From assembly GCF_018139485.1 (NCBI RefSeq), contig NZ_JAGSNF010000021.1, forward strand, positions 62,001-126,000: DNA of 64,000 nucleotides, written 5' to 3'. The stretch comes from Phycicoccus avicenniae (GTDB lineage Bacteria > Actinomycetota > Actinomycetes > Actinomycetales > Dermatophilaceae). Positions 7,827-15,497 of the stretch are shown here, piece by piece. Made by a program: the position numbers and the translations under genes. Positions within the stretch are counted from its first letter, which is position 1, and every line of letters begins with the position of its first letter. A model generated the notes under the pieces. It was not told where the DNA came from and made no database searches. It was given only the letters and a program-made list of their open reading frames with translations.

Positions 7827-8609
7827 TCAGGGTCCTGCGGCGACCCCTGCGGCACGCCGCTCCCGGGCGGCGCCGACGAGCGCGGCGACGAGCGAGGTGT
7901 CGGTGCCCTCCTCGGTGTGCCACTGGACCGCGAGCCGGAAGGCCGCGCCGGGCCACTCCATCGCCTCGAGGGTGCCGTCGGCGTGCCGGGCGGACGCGCG
8001 CCACCCCGTCCCGTGCAGCCCGTCCTCGAGCACCGCCTGGTGATGATGGGTCGGGACGTCGAGGACACCGTCGCCGACGACCTCCGCGAGCAGCGTCCCC
8101 GGGTCGACGACGACGGGGTGCGTCGCGTAGCGGCCGGGGGTCGGGTTGTGGGCGTCGTGCCCCACCCGGTCCGGCAGGTGCTGCTCGAGGCCGGCGCCGG
8201 CCACGACGGCCATGACCTGCATCCCGCGGCAGATCCCGAGCAGCGGCAGGTCGGCGGCGACCGCCGCGCGCACGAGGGCGGACTCCCAGGCGTCACGCGC
8301 GGGTTCCGGCGGCTCGGTCTCGGGGTGCGCGGCCTCGCCGTACAGCCCCGGGTCGACGTCGACCCCGCCCGCGACGACGAGGGCGTCCAGGCGGGACACG
8401 ACGTCGGCGGCGAGGACGTCGTCGACGTCCTCGCGGGGCGGGAGCAGGGCGGCGACCCCACCCGCGGACTCGACGTGGGCGACGTACCGGTAGGGCAGGG
8501 CCACGCTGTGCTGCCCGACCCACAGCGCCCGGTCGACGCTCGCGACGAGGCAGGTCACCCCGACGAGGGGCGCCGGGCCGTGGGGTCGGGCGCTGCGGAG
8601 GTCGGTCAT
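7827..8609 (-). CDS. class I glutamine amidotransferase-like, gamma-glutamyl-GABA hydrolase family
   Basis: This 260-residue cytoplasmic hydrolase of the PuuD/peptidase C26 family has the nucleophile elbow 'LGICRGMQVM' (catalytic Cys near residue 115) and the His in 'VQWHTEEGT' near residue 230, with the Glu two or three residues later. The N terminus reads 'PLVGVTCLV', with 'VVAGGVDVDPGLYGE' the substrate-pocket segment typical of this family. PuuD cleaves gamma-glutamyl-GABA in putrescine breakdown, but no other putrescine genes are nearby, so the substrate is uncertain. ATG 8609 follows a CATACT box by 7 nt, arguing for a leaderless start. Confidence 0.8.
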   Translation of the reverse strand: MTDLRSARPHGPAPLVGVTCLVASVDRALWVGQHSVALPYRYVAHVESAGGVAALLPPREDVDDVLAADVVSRLDALVVAGGVDVDPGLYGEAAHPETEPPEPARDAWESALVRAAVAADLPLLGICRGMQVMAVVAGAGLEQHLPDRVGHDAHNPTPGRYATHPVVVDPGTLLAEVVGDGVLDVPTHHHQAVLEDGLHGTGWRASARHADGTLEAMEWPGAAFRLAVQWHTEEGTDTSLVAALVGAARERRAAGVAAGP

Positions 8610-8616
8610 GGGCGCG

Positions 8617-8622
8617 AGTATG
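8617..8622 (-). promoter_or_regulatory. -10 box CATACT, leaderless start of the amidotransferase
   Basis: CATACT is 7 nt before ATG 8609 on the minus strand. It selects this ATG over upstream in-frame codons. Confidence 0.5.
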
Positions 8623-8664
8623 CCCGCGGGACGGAGCGCCACGGGCGCCGCTCCCACGCTGCGG

Positions 8665-9168
8665 TCAGCTCCGCGGCGGGCGCTCCTGCGAGGGGTCCTC
8701 GGCCTGGTGCGCACGCTCGCCCTCGAGGGGCCGGGCCCCTCCCTCGACGGGGTCGGGACCGCCGGGCATCGCGATGCGGTTGCCCTGCTCGTCGACGCGG
8801 TGCCCCTCGTCGTCGGTCCGGACGTCCGGGTCGTGGCGGTCGGCCTCGCGCAGCGTCTCCTCGCGCTCCTCGCGCATTCCCCCGGCCGCGGTGGTCCGCT
8901 GCTGCGCCTCGTCCTGCAGCCGCTCGGCCTCGAGGCGCTGCTTCTCGGCCTCCGCGGCAGCCAGCTCGGACTGCGCCCGCGCCTCGGCGGCCTCGGCCTC
9001 CCGCTCGCGCAGCTCCCGGTCGTGGGCGACGGCCTCCTCGCGCAGGTCGGCGGCGGTGTCCCGCTCCGCGGCCTCCTTGCGGGACCCGCCCTGGCGCAGG
9101 ATCACGCCGACGACGACGAGGAGGACGAGTGCGACGACGACGATCGCGACGACGGTTCCGGTACCCAT
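8665..9168 (-). CDS. membrane-anchored coiled-coil protein, hypothetical
   Basis: The 167-residue protein begins with one strongly hydrophobic segment (about residues 5-25), then a basic residue cluster and a long Ala/Glu/Arg-rich stretch (about residues 30-110) with heptad-like spacing consistent with a coiled coil. The C terminus is hydrophilic and Asp/Pro/Gly-rich ('DEQGNRIAMPGG'). I recognise no catalytic motif. An N-in single-pass protein with a cytoplasmic coiled coil, or the reverse, is possible. ATG 9168 has AGGAG five bases upstream. It follows ilvE on the same strand but is separated from it by a strong terminator. Confidence 0.7.
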   Translation of the reverse strand: MGTGTVVAIVVVALVLLVVVGVILRQGGSRKEAAERDTAADLREEAVAHDRELREREAEAAEARAQSELAAAEAEKQRLEAERLQDEAQQRTTAAGGMREEREETLREADRHDPDVRTDDEGHRVDEQGNRIAMPGGPDPVEGGARPLEGERAHQAEDPSQERPPRS

Positions 9169-9251
9169 GGGTGCTCCTGAGGGGCGACGACGACGGGCGA
9201 TCGCCCGTCTGCCCCGTCGGCTACCCGGTCCGGGCCCGCGTCAACCACCGG

Positions 9252-9283
9252 CGAGGCCCCGCACCGGTCGGTGCGGGGCCTCG
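9252..9283 (-). terminator. strong hairpin terminator after ilvE
   Basis: A 15-bp perfect inverted repeat (cgaggccccgcaccg and its complement) with a minimal loop begins 10 bp past the ilvE stop codon. There is no U tract, as is common for actinobacterial terminators. Confidence 0.7.
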
Positions 9284-9293
9284 GTCCGGCTGC

Positions 9294-10388
9294 TCAGGCG
9301 AGCCGGGTCAGCCAGCCGCGGGTGTCCTCGGCGAGGCCGTACTGGACGTCGAGCAGGGCCTTGCGGATGGACCGCGTCACCTCGCCACCCTCGTCCCCGG
9401 CGGTCGAGGGCGCGGAGCCGCCCTCCCAGCGCAGCTCACCGACGGGCGTGACGACCGCGGCCGTCCCGCAGGCGAAGATCTCGCGGATGCTGCCGTCGCG
9501 CACCCCCTGCTTCCACTCCTCGATCTCGATCCGCCGCTCCTCCGGCTCCAGGCCGAGGTCCTTCGCGAGCTCGAGGATGGAGCTGCGGGTCACGCCCTCG
9601 AGGATCGTCCCGGTGAGCTCGGGCGTCAGCAGGCGCCCGTCGTCGGTGACGAAGAAGAGGTTCATCCCGCCGAGCTCCTCGATGGCGGTGTGCGTCGCGG
9701 AGTCGAGGAAGACGGCCTGGTCGCAGCCGTGCTCGATGCCCTCGAGCTGGCCCGCGAGCGAGGAGGCGTAGTTGCCCCCGGTCTTCGCGGCGCCGGTGCC
9801 GCCGCGGCCGGCCCGGGCGTAGCCCTCGGAGATCCACAGCGTGACCGGCTCCAGGCCGCGCGGGAAGTACGCGCCGGCCGGCGAGGCGATGACCGAGTAC
9901 GTCACCTCGTTCGCGGGCCGCACCCCGAGGAAGGGCTCGGAGGCGTACATGAACGGCCGCAGGTACAGGCTCGTCTCGCCGGTCCCGAAGGCGGGGACCC
10001 ACGCGACGTCCGTCTCGACGAGGGCCTTGAGCGAGGCCATGAAGTCGTCGGTCGGCAGCTCGGGCAGGGCGAGGCGGCGGGCGCTGCGCTGCATGCGCTC
10101 GGCGTTGGCCTCGGGCCGGAAGGACCAGACCGAGCCGTCCTCGTGGCGGTAGGCCTTGAGGCCCTCGAAGACCTCCTGGGCGTAGTGCAGGACGGCGGCG
10201 CTCGGCATGAGGCTGATCGGCCCGTACGGCTCGACGACGGCGTCGTGCCAGCCCTCGCCCTTGGTCCACGTCGCAGTGGCCATGTGGTCGCTGAAGTGCT
10301 GACCGAAGCCGGGGTTCGCGAGGATCTCGGCACGTCGCTCGTCGGTCGCCGGGTCGGGGCGGCGGTGGATGTCGAAGGTGAGACTCAT
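9294..10388 (-). CDS. ilvE: branched-chain amino acid aminotransferase
   Basis: The 364-residue PLP enzyme (fold type IV, BCAT2-like length) transfers the amino group from glutamate to 2-keto-isovalerate, 2-keto-methylvalerate and 2-ketoisocaproate, the final step for valine, isoleucine and leucine. 'AQEVFEGLKAYRHEDG' lies near residue 70 and 'KTGGNYASSLAGQ' near residue 210, containing the PLP-binding lysine; 'ELGGMNLFFV' and 'EIFACGTAAVVTPVG' complete the active site. ATG 10388 is preceded by GGAAAGGA at an unusually long 12 nt. The likely 5' UTR folds with GGGACG pairing to CGTCCC just before ATG. It is separated from leuB by 170 bp with its own TACCCT box. Confidence 0.93.
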   Translation of the reverse strand: MSLTFDIHRRPDPATDERRAEILANPGFGQHFSDHMATATWTKGEGWHDAVVEPYGPISLMPSAAVLHYAQEVFEGLKAYRHEDGSVWSFRPEANAERMQRSARRLALPELPTDDFMASLKALVETDVAWVPAFGTGETSLYLRPFMYASEPFLGVRPANEVTYSVIASPAGAYFPRGLEPVTLWISEGYARAGRGGTGAAKTGGNYASSLAGQLEGIEHGCDQAVFLDSATHTAIEELGGMNLFFVTDDGRLLTPELTGTILEGVTRSSILELAKDLGLEPEERRIEIEEWKQGVRDGSIREIFACGTAAVVTPVGELRWEGGSAPSTAGDEGGEVTRSIRKALLDVQYGLAEDTRGWLTRLA

Positions 10389-10558
10389 GGGACGGGTCAG
10401 TCCTTTCCACGGGGAGCGACGGTGCGTCCCGTGAGGGTACCCGCCACGGCACGGGCGTCCCACGGCGCGGCGGAGCGGCACCGTGAGCCGCGTGGTGGCG
10501 GCGAGGAAGGGGGCGGCGGCGGACCGCCGGAGGCGCGCCGGGCGCGCGGAGGAAGGCG

Positions 10559-11632
10559 TCAGAGACGGGCGGCGATGGCGTCGCCGACGGCGCTCGTCGA
10601 GCGCGGGGCACTCCCGCGCTCGGCGAGGTCGGCGGCCACCGCCCGTTCTACTCGCCCGGCGGCGTCGTCGAGGCCGACGTGGGCGAGGAGCATCGCGACC
10701 GACAGCACGGTCGCGGTGGGGTCGGCGAGGCCCTGGCCCGCGATGTCCGGGGCCGAGCCGTGGACCGGCTCGAACATGCTCGGGAACCGCCGCTCGGGGT
10801 TGATGTTGCCGCTCGCGGCGAGACCGATGCCGCCGGCGATGGCGGCCGCGATGTCGGTGATGATGTCGCCGAAGAGGTTGTCGGTGACGACGACGTCGAA
10901 CCGGCCGGGGTCGGTCGTGAGGAAGATCGTCGCGGCGTCGACGTGCTGGTAGGCGGTCTCGACGTCGGGGAACTCGGCGCCGACCTCCTCGACGGTGCGA
11001 CGCCACAGGTGCCCGGCGTGGGTGAGCACGTTGTGCTTGTGGACGAGCGTCAGGTGCTTGCGGGGACGCGCCTGGGCGCGGGCGAAGGCGTCGCGGACGA
11101 CGCGCTCGACGCCGAAGCGGGTGTTGAGGCTCACCTCGGTCGCGATCTCGTGCGGGGTGCCGGTCCGCAGCGTCCCGCCGTTGCCGGCGTACGGCCCCTC
11201 GGTGCCCTCCCGGACGACCACGAAGTCGATCCCCTCGGGGGCGACGCGCTCGACGGCGAGCGGGGACTCGACGCCGGGGTAGAGCTTCGCCGGGCGGAGG
11301 TTGACGTAGTGCTCGAGGGCGAACCGCAGCGGGAGCAGCACCCCGCGCTCGAGGACCCCGCTCGGGACCCCCGGGTCGCCGATGGCACCGAGGAGGATCG
11401 CGTCGTGCTCCGTGACCTCCGCGAGCACCGAGTCCGGCAGCGTCTCGCCGCTGGCGTGCCAGCGGCGGGCGCCGAGGTCGTACTCGGTCGTCGTGACGGA
11501 CGGACCGCCCTCACCGAGCGCGGCCTCGAGGACCTTGAGTCCCTCGCCGACCACCTCGGGGCCGATCCCGTCGCCGGCGATGACGGCGAGGTCGAGGGAG
11601 GTCGGCGCGGCGGTGTGCGAGGCGTCGGTCAT
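10559..11632 (-). CDS. leuB: 3-isopropylmalate dehydrogenase
   Basis: This 357-residue NAD-dependent beta-decarboxylating dehydrogenase oxidises 3-isopropylmalate to 2-ketoisocaproate in leucine synthesis and may also act on methylmalate in the citramalate route to isoleucine. Motifs seen are '[12 protein letters not shown]' at the N terminus, '[13 protein letters not shown]' and '[15 protein letters not shown]' in the substrate region, '[13 protein letters not shown]' with the metal-binding Asp, and '[14 protein letters not shown]' for NAD binding. Length and order match actinobacterial LeuB. ATG 11632 is 6 nt from TACAGT, so it is probably leaderless, which excludes the longer upstream extension. 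leuA and leuCD are not in the window. Confidence 0.93.
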   Translation of the reverse strand: MTDASHTAAPTSLDLAVIAGDGIGPEVVGEGLKVLEAALGEGGPSVTTTEYDLGARRWHASGETLPDSVLAEVTEHDAILLGAIGDPGVPSGVLERGVLLPLRFALEHYVNLRPAKLYPGVESPLAVERVAPEGIDFVVVREGTEGPYAGNGGTLRTGTPHEIATEVSLNTRFGVERVVRDAFARAQARPRKHLTLVHKHNVLTHAGHLWRRTVEEVGAEFPDVETAYQHVDAATIFLTTDPGRFDVVVTDNLFGDIITDIAAAIAGGIGLAASGNINPERRFPSMFEPVHGSAPDIAGQGLADPTATVLSVAMLLAHVGLDDAAGRVERAVAADLAERGSAPRSTSAVGDAIAARL

Positions 11633-11638
11633 GCCGTC

Positions 11639-11644
11639 ACTGTA
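11639..11644 (-). promoter_or_regulatory. -10 box TACAGT of leuB
   Basis: TACAGT lies 6 nt before the leuB ATG. It is one of the closest matches here to the TANNNT leaderless pattern. No convincing -35 was seen at 17 bp. Confidence 0.55.
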
Positions 11645-11667
11645 CGAACGTCGTCCGAGATGCGGAC

Positions 11668-11703
11668 GGGCCGTCCCACACCCTGGAAGGTGCGGGACGG
11701 CCC
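11668..11703 (-). terminator. hairpin terminator upstream of leuB
   Basis: Ten base pairs (gggccgtccc with gggacggccc) plus a further three with one G-U in minus-strand RNA close a 10-nt loop. It follows the 32-codon ORF and precedes the leuB promoter. The mismatch becomes a wobble only in minus-strand RNA, supporting action on that transcript. There is no U tract. Confidence 0.65.
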
Positions 11704-11718
11704 GTACCGTCGGGGGGC

Positions 11719-11817
11719 TCAGTCGGTGTGGCCCTGGTCGCGCAGGTCCATCGACTCCTGGAGCGCCTGGCGCGCCGCCGTCGCCTCGTCGTACTCGGTG
11801 CCGCTGTCCGTGTTCAT
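11719..11817 (-). CDS. 32-residue small protein, hypothetical
   Basis: ATG 11817 opens a 32-codon frame ending in TGA at 11719. Every codon ends in G or C, as in the annotated genes around it, which is good evidence that it is translated. The product is acidic and hydrophilic (begins [11 protein letters not shown], ends DLRDQGHTD) with a possible short amphipathic helix in the middle. No family is recognised. A terminator hairpin begins 16 bp after the stop. The ribosome binding site is weak (GAGG 13 nt upstream). Confidence 0.55.
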   Translation of the reverse strand: MNTDSGTEYDEATAARQALQESMDLRDQGHTD

Positions 11818-11909
11818 GCTTGTCTCGCATCCTCGACGGCTCCGCCGTCGGTGGTCCGGTGTGTCCTGGGGGTCGTCGTGCTCGAGCCGGCGGTCGGGCC
11901 GGCGAGCCG

Positions 11910-11993
11910 TCAGCGACGTCGCGGGGTCTCCGCGGCGAGGGTGCTGACCTGTCGGGCCCCGCCGCGGCCGGGAATGAGGAGTACCTGCCGCAT
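11910..11993 (-). CDS. 27-residue leaderless ORF, candidate branched-chain leader peptide
   Basis: ATG 11993 lies 7 nt from a TATCGT box (12001-12006) and opens a 27-codon frame. It starts MRQVLLIPG, with four consecutive branched-chain residues (gta ctc ctc att) at positions 4-7, and ends with an Arg-rich tail. As in the two firm leader peptides in this window, the branched-chain run uses codons rare here (gta, att), while the rest is GC-ending apart from a few Arg codons. It precedes the 32-residue ORF, a terminator and leuB. A role in attenuation is inference; no U-tailed terminator follows it directly. Confidence 0.45.
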   Translation of the reverse strand: MRQVLLIPGRGGARQVSTLAAETPRRR

Positions 11994-12000
11994 GCCGTCG

Positions 12001-12018
12001 ACGATACGAGGACGTCCT
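12001..12018 (-). promoter_or_regulatory. -10 box TATCGT with adjoining 10-bp palindrome
   Basis: TATCGT at 12001-12006 is 7 nt before ATG 11993. Just upstream, in the spacer, aggacgtcct (12009-12018) is a perfect 10-bp palindrome, a possible repressor site. No good -35 was found. Confidence 0.4.
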
Positions 12019-12092
12019 AGCATCCGGGAGCGCCCTTCCGCGATGTGGACCGCCTGGACGGAGGATCGCGTGGAGCCGTCCGCGACACGCAG

Positions 12093-12130
12093 GACGGCGG
12101 GCCCCCGGGGGTGGCCGGGGACCCGCCGTC
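12093..12130 (-). terminator. hairpin terminator after serA
   Basis: gacggcggg (12093-12101) pairs with cccgccgtc (12122-12130), with further C/G pairs inside the loop; it starts 12 bp beyond the serA stop codon. Confidence 0.65.
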
Positions 12131-12142
12131 GTGGGCCCTGCG

Positions 12143-13729
12143 TCAGGCCAGGTCGACGACCCGCACGGTCGCGGCCCCGATCTCGGCGCCGATGGCTGCG
12201 ACGACGGAGTCCGGGATCGCGCTGTCGACCGTGAGCGCGACGAGGGCGTCGCCCCCCTCGTCCTGGCGCGAGACCTGCATCGCGGCGATGTTGACGTCGG
12301 CCTCCCCGAGGAGCCGGCCGAGGGCCCCGACGACGCCGGGGCGGTCGGCGTAGCTGAAGAAGGCCATGTGCCGGCTCAGCGGGACCTCCAGGTCGTAGCC
12401 GTTGACGCCGATGACCTTCTGGACCATCTTCGGTCCGGTGAGCGTGCCCGCGACGGACACGACGGTCCCGTCCCCGAGCGTCCCGCGCAGTGTGGTGACG
12501 TTGCGGAACTCCTCGGAGGCGGCGTCGGTGACCAGACGGGACTCCAGGCCGCGCTCCTTCGCGAGCAGCGGCGCGTTGACGTAGGTCACCGGGTCCTCGG
12601 TCACGTCGGTGAAGACGCCCTTGAGGGCGGACAGCTCCCAGATCGACACGTCGTGCTGGGTGATCTCGCCCTTGACCTCGACGTCGAGCTGGACCGGCAC
12701 GGCGCCGGCGACGGCGGAGAACACCCGGCCGAGCTTCTCCACGAGGTCGATGCCGGGGCGGACCTCCTCGGCGACGGCCCCGCCGGAGACGTTCACCGCG
12801 TCGGGCACGAGGTCGCCCCCGAGGGCGAGCCGGACCGACTTCGCGACGGCGACGCCCGCCTTCTCCTGGGCCTCCTCGGTCGAGGCGCCGAGGTGCGGGG
12901 TGACGACGACGGACTCGTGGGCGAACAACGGGCTGTCGGTGCACGGCTCCTTCGCGTAGACGTCGAGTCCGGCCCCCGCGACGCGGCCCTCGGCGATGGC
13001 GGTGGCGAGCGCCTCCTCGTCGAGGACCCCGCCCCGGGCGGCGTTGACGATCCGCACCGACGGCTTGACCTTGGCGAGGGCCTCGGTCCCGATGAGGCCG
13101 AGGGTCTCGGGCGTCTTCGGCAGGTGGATCGTGATGAAGTCGGACTCCGCGAGCAGCTCGTCGAGCGTCACGAGACGCGCGCCGAGCTGACCCGCGCGCT
13201 GGACCGACACGTAGGGGTCGTAGGCGAGGATCTCGACGCCGAACCCCTTGAGCCGCTCGGCGACGAGCTGGCCGATGCGGCCGAAGCCGACGATCCCGAC
13301 CTTCTTCTCGAGCAGCTCCACGCCCCCGTAGCGGCTGCGCGCCCAGGTTCCACCCTTGAGCGCCTCGTTCGCGGGCGCGATGTTGCGGGCGCACGCCAGG
13401 AGCAGGCCGATCGCCAGCTCGGCCGCCGAGGTGATGTTCGACGTCGGCGCGTTGACGACCATGACGCCGGCCTTCGTCGCGGCGTCCACGTCGACGTTGT
13501 CCAGTCCGACACCGGCCCGGGCGATGACCTTGAGGCTCCTCGCGGCCGCGATCGCCTCGGCGTCCATCTTCGTGGCGGAGCGGATGAGGACCGCGTCGAC
13601 GTCCGCGAGGTCGGGGATCAGCCGGGAGCGGTCCGCGCCGTCGGTGGTCCGGACCTCGAAGTCGGGTCCGAGGGCGTCGACGGTCGCGGGCGAGAGCTCC
13701 TCGGCGATGAGCACGACGGGCTTGGTCAC
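12143..13729 (-). CDS. serA: D-3-phosphoglycerate dehydrogenase
   Basis: The 528-residue protein has the long, type-I (mycobacterial-style) architecture. It has a catalytic/NAD-binding 2-hydroxyacid dehydrogenase core (residues 1-310), an allosteric substrate-binding domain (about 315-450) and a C-terminal ACT domain (about 455-528) for serine feedback. Motifs include the Rossmann 'VGIVGFGRIGQLVA' near residue 150, 'NAARGGVLDEEAL' with the catalytic Arg region, and 'TPHLGASTEEAQ' with the catalytic His near residue 280. It makes 3-phosphohydroxypyruvate for serine. GTG 13729 is chosen because homologous N termini begin at 'KPVVLIAEEL'. A TACGAT box about 85 bp upstream probably gives a 5' UTR. 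Confidence 0.93.
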   Translation of the reverse strand: MTKPVVLIAEELSPATVDALGPDFEVRTTDGADRSRLIPDLADVDAVLIRSATKMDAEAIAAARSLKVIARAGVGLDNVDVDAATKAGVMVVNAPTSNITSAAELAIGLLLACARNIAPANEALKGGTWARSRYGGVELLEKKVGIVGFGRIGQLVAERLKGFGVEILAYDPYVSVQRAGQLGARLVTLDELLAESDFITIHLPKTPETLGLIGTEALAKVKPSVRIVNAARGGVLDEEALATAIAEGRVAGAGLDVYAKEPCTDSPLFAHESVVVTPHLGASTEEAQEKAGVAVAKSVRLALGGDLVPDAVNVSGGAVAEEVRPGIDLVEKLGRVFSAVAGAVPVQLDVEVKGEITQHDVSIWELSALKGVFTDVTEDPVTYVNAPLLAKERGLESRLVTDAASEEFRNVTTLRGTLGDGTVVSVAGTLTGPKMVQKVIGVNGYDLEVPLSRHMAFFSYADRPGVVGALGRLLGEADVNIAAMQVSRQDEGGDALVALTVDSAIPDSVVAAIGAEIGAATVRVVDLA

Positions 13730-13864
13730 GTCAGATGCCTGCTTTCGTGTGGGTGGAGGGGGCCCGAGGGGCCGGACGGTGCCGGGGCACGGCGCCGGGC
13801 CCGGGGCGCCCACCATCGTAGGGGCGCGCCACCATGTGGACGGCGGTGACCACGATGCGGTCGG

Positions 13865-14362
13865 TCAGCGGGGATCCGACGCGCTCCGGCGCTCGACCTC
13901 GTCGGGCACCCCCGGCGGCGTGAGGCGCCGGCCGACGATCGTCGCGACCCCCAGGACGCCCACCGCCGCGAGCACCCACCCCCAGGAGAGCCGGCCGAGC
14001 CAGGCGTCGACGACGGCGAGCCCGACCGTCGTGTAGAGGACCGCCCAGAGCAGGCCCCCGAGGACCACCGCGGGGACGAACCGGCGCAGCGGCATGCGCA
14101 GCGCACCGGCGGAGGCGTTGACGGCGGACTGGAGGCCCACGGTGAGGAAGCCGAGGGTCACCGCCGGCGGACCGATCCGGCCGACCCACCGCTCGGCCCG
14201 CCGCACGGCGGGCCGCTCGAGGTGGCGGGACCAGCGCGAACGCGCCCCGCCGGCACGCGCTGCCCGACCGATCGCGTATGTCGCCGAGCCCCGGGCGACG
14301 GCGCCCGCCCAGAAGGCGAGCAGCACGACCCAGAAGGGCCACCCCGAGACCAGGTCCTGCAC
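13865..14362 (-). CDS. small DedA/VTT-like membrane protein
   Basis: The 165-residue protein has four to five predicted membrane segments. The order resembles a short DedA (SNARE-associated/VTT) protein: an N-terminal helix ('FWVVLLAFWAGAVARG'), 'SATYAIGRAARAG', a central 'GFLTVGLQSAVNASAGALRM' loop-helix and C-terminal helices. DedA proteins flip phospholipids or polyprenyl phosphate, but this one lacks an obvious full set of charged residues, so the call is tentative. GTG 14362 is 6 nt from TAGGCT (14369-14374). It stands alone between serA and the SipW/TasA-type operon. Confidence 0.65.
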   Translation of the reverse strand: MQDLVSGWPFWVVLLAFWAGAVARGSATYAIGRAARAGGARSRWSRHLERPAVRRAERWVGRIGPPAVTLGFLTVGLQSAVNASAGALRMPLRRFVPAVVLGGLLWAVLYTTVGLAVVDAWLGRLSWGWVLAAVGVLGVATIVGRRLTPPGVPDEVERRSASDPR

Positions 14363-14368
14363 GCTCCC

Positions 14369-14374
14369 AGCCTA
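14369..14374 (-). promoter_or_regulatory. -10 box TAGGCT, leaderless start of the DedA-like gene
   Basis: TAGGCT is 6 nt upstream of GTG 14362 on the minus strand; no ribosome binding site is present. Confidence 0.5.
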
Positions 14375-14424
14375 CGCCGGGTCCCGAGGGCACCTCGCGC
14401 GGAAGGAGACCCGTCAGCGAGACG

Positions 14425-14856
14425 TCAGCGGCAGCCGCCGAGCAGACCGGTGTTGAACCGGCCCGACGTCGTGGCCGCGGCCGACGTCCACGCCGTGCCC
14501 GCCACGGCCGATCGCACCTCCACCTCGAAGGGGTTGCCGAGGCTGAGGAGCGAGCCGTAGGTCACCGAGGTCTGCCCGGCGGGGAGGAGGGTCGCAGCCT
14601 CGACGACGGTCCGCGGGGTGCCGGTGCGGTAGAGCGTCACGGTGTAGCGGTACCGGGGGTCGACGGCGTCCCACGAGACCGTCGCCGTCGTGAGGGTCGA
14701 GGTGCACCGCGTCGTCGGTGGGGGCGTGAGCACCACCGCGGACGACACGCCGGCCCGGACCCCGGCCACGTCGTCCCAGACGCCGGAGGCGGGCGGCGCG
14801 AGGAGGCCCGCGAGGACGACGCCGCCGAGGACGGCGAGGGCGCGGCGCGTGCTCAT
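14425..14856 (-). CDS. secreted protein of the SipW/TasA-type operon (third substrate-like protein)
   Basis: This 143-residue protein has an N-terminal signal segment ('LAVLGGVVLAGLLAPPASG', about residues 7-25) followed at once by 'VWDDVAGVRAGVSSAVV'. It thus resembles the TasA-type pattern, in which cleavage is followed by a W/Y-x-D motif and a short beta strand. The rest is a Thr/Ser-rich, probably fibronectin type III-like domain ('TVSWDAVDPRYRYTVTLYR', 'GNPFEVEVRS'). Its start overlaps the stop of the upstream gene (ATGA), so translation is coupled. It is the last gene of the operon and ends with GGCR; two cysteines (about 51 and 142) could form a disulfide. Confidence 0.7.
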   Translation of the reverse strand: MSTRRALAVLGGVVLAGLLAPPASGVWDDVAGVRAGVSSAVVLTPPPTTRCTSTLTTATVSWDAVDPRYRYTVTLYRTGTPRTVVEAATLLPAGQTSVTYGSLLSLGNPFEVEVRSAVAGTAWTSAAATTSGRFNTGLLGGCR

Positions 14857-15497
14857 CGGGCGACCTGGCGACCGGTGAGGACCAGCGTCGGGCGCCCCGT
14901 CGTCCCCTGCACCGACGTCGGGGCCGTGGTCGCGAGGGCGACGACGAGGCACAGCGAGCCGGACGTGCCGGGATCGAGGCGGCGGCCGCCTCCCGAGACG
15001 TCGGTGGCCGTGGCCGTGAGCGCCGCCGGGCCGAAGGTCGCCGTCCCGGTGCACGCGCCCTGGCGCATCCCCGTCGCCGGGGCCACGGTGTTCGACGCCG
15101 CGCCTCCGGGGTGAACGGCGACGAGCAGCCACGGGGCGAGGGCACCCCCCGAGGTCCCGGTCGCGGTCCACGCGAAGGGCGCGTCACCGGCGTTCGCGAC
15201 GCTCACCGCGACGGCCACCGACTCCCCCGGGACCGCGCCCGGGTCCAGCGCCGCACCCGCCAGGTCGACCGTGCCGCCCGCCCCGGCGAGCGCACCGTCG
15301 ACGCGCAGGTCGAGAACCCCCGACCCGACGGAGGGGACGACCGACGTGCTCTCCGCCTGCCACCGGGCGTGGGTCGGCGAGGCGGCGAGCAGCAGGACGA
15401 GGGCGAGGACGACCCACGCCGCGACCGTCCCGGCGGGGACGCGGACGCGTGGACGCCGCTCCTCGCCGGACGCCGGGTCGTCCCGGACGGTCGTCAC
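14853..15497 (-). CDS. secreted/anchored TasA-like protein (second substrate-like protein)
   Basis: The 214-residue protein has a cytoplasmic basic start, one hydrophobic helix ('VAAWVVLALVLLLAASPTHA', about 24-43) and then 'RWQAESTSVVPSVGSGVLDLRVDGA'. That matches the mature start of SipW-dependent proteins: aromatic residue, small residues, then a strand with G-x-L-x-L. The remainder is predicted all-beta with 'VSVANAGDAPFAWTATGTSG', reminiscent of camelysin/TasA beta-sandwich domains. GTG 15497 overlaps the stop of the signal peptidase gene (GTGA). Its role (fibre subunit, anchor or accessory) is not deducible. Confidence 0.7.
   Translation of the reverse strand: MTTVRDDPASGEERRPRVRVPAGTVAAWVVLALVLLLAASPTHARWQAESTSVVPSVGSGVLDLRVDGALAGAGGTVDLAGAALDPGAVPGESVAVAVSVANAGDAPFAWTATGTSGGALAPWLLVAVHPGGAASNTVAPATGMRQGACTGTATFGPAALTATATDVSGGGRRLDPGTSGSLCLVVALATTAPTSVQGTTGRPTLVLTGRQVAR

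Noticed and set aside
6432-10952. 1506-codon open frame on the plus strand
   Set aside because: Runs antisense or out of frame through the MBL, amidotransferase and ilvE genes; low-complexity Arg/Gly/Pro product, a normal by-product of very high GC.
13731-13862. 34-codon frame upstream of serA as a leader peptide
   Set aside because: No Ser-rich run, no U-tailed terminator and only ordinary GC-rich inverted repeats; insufficient support.
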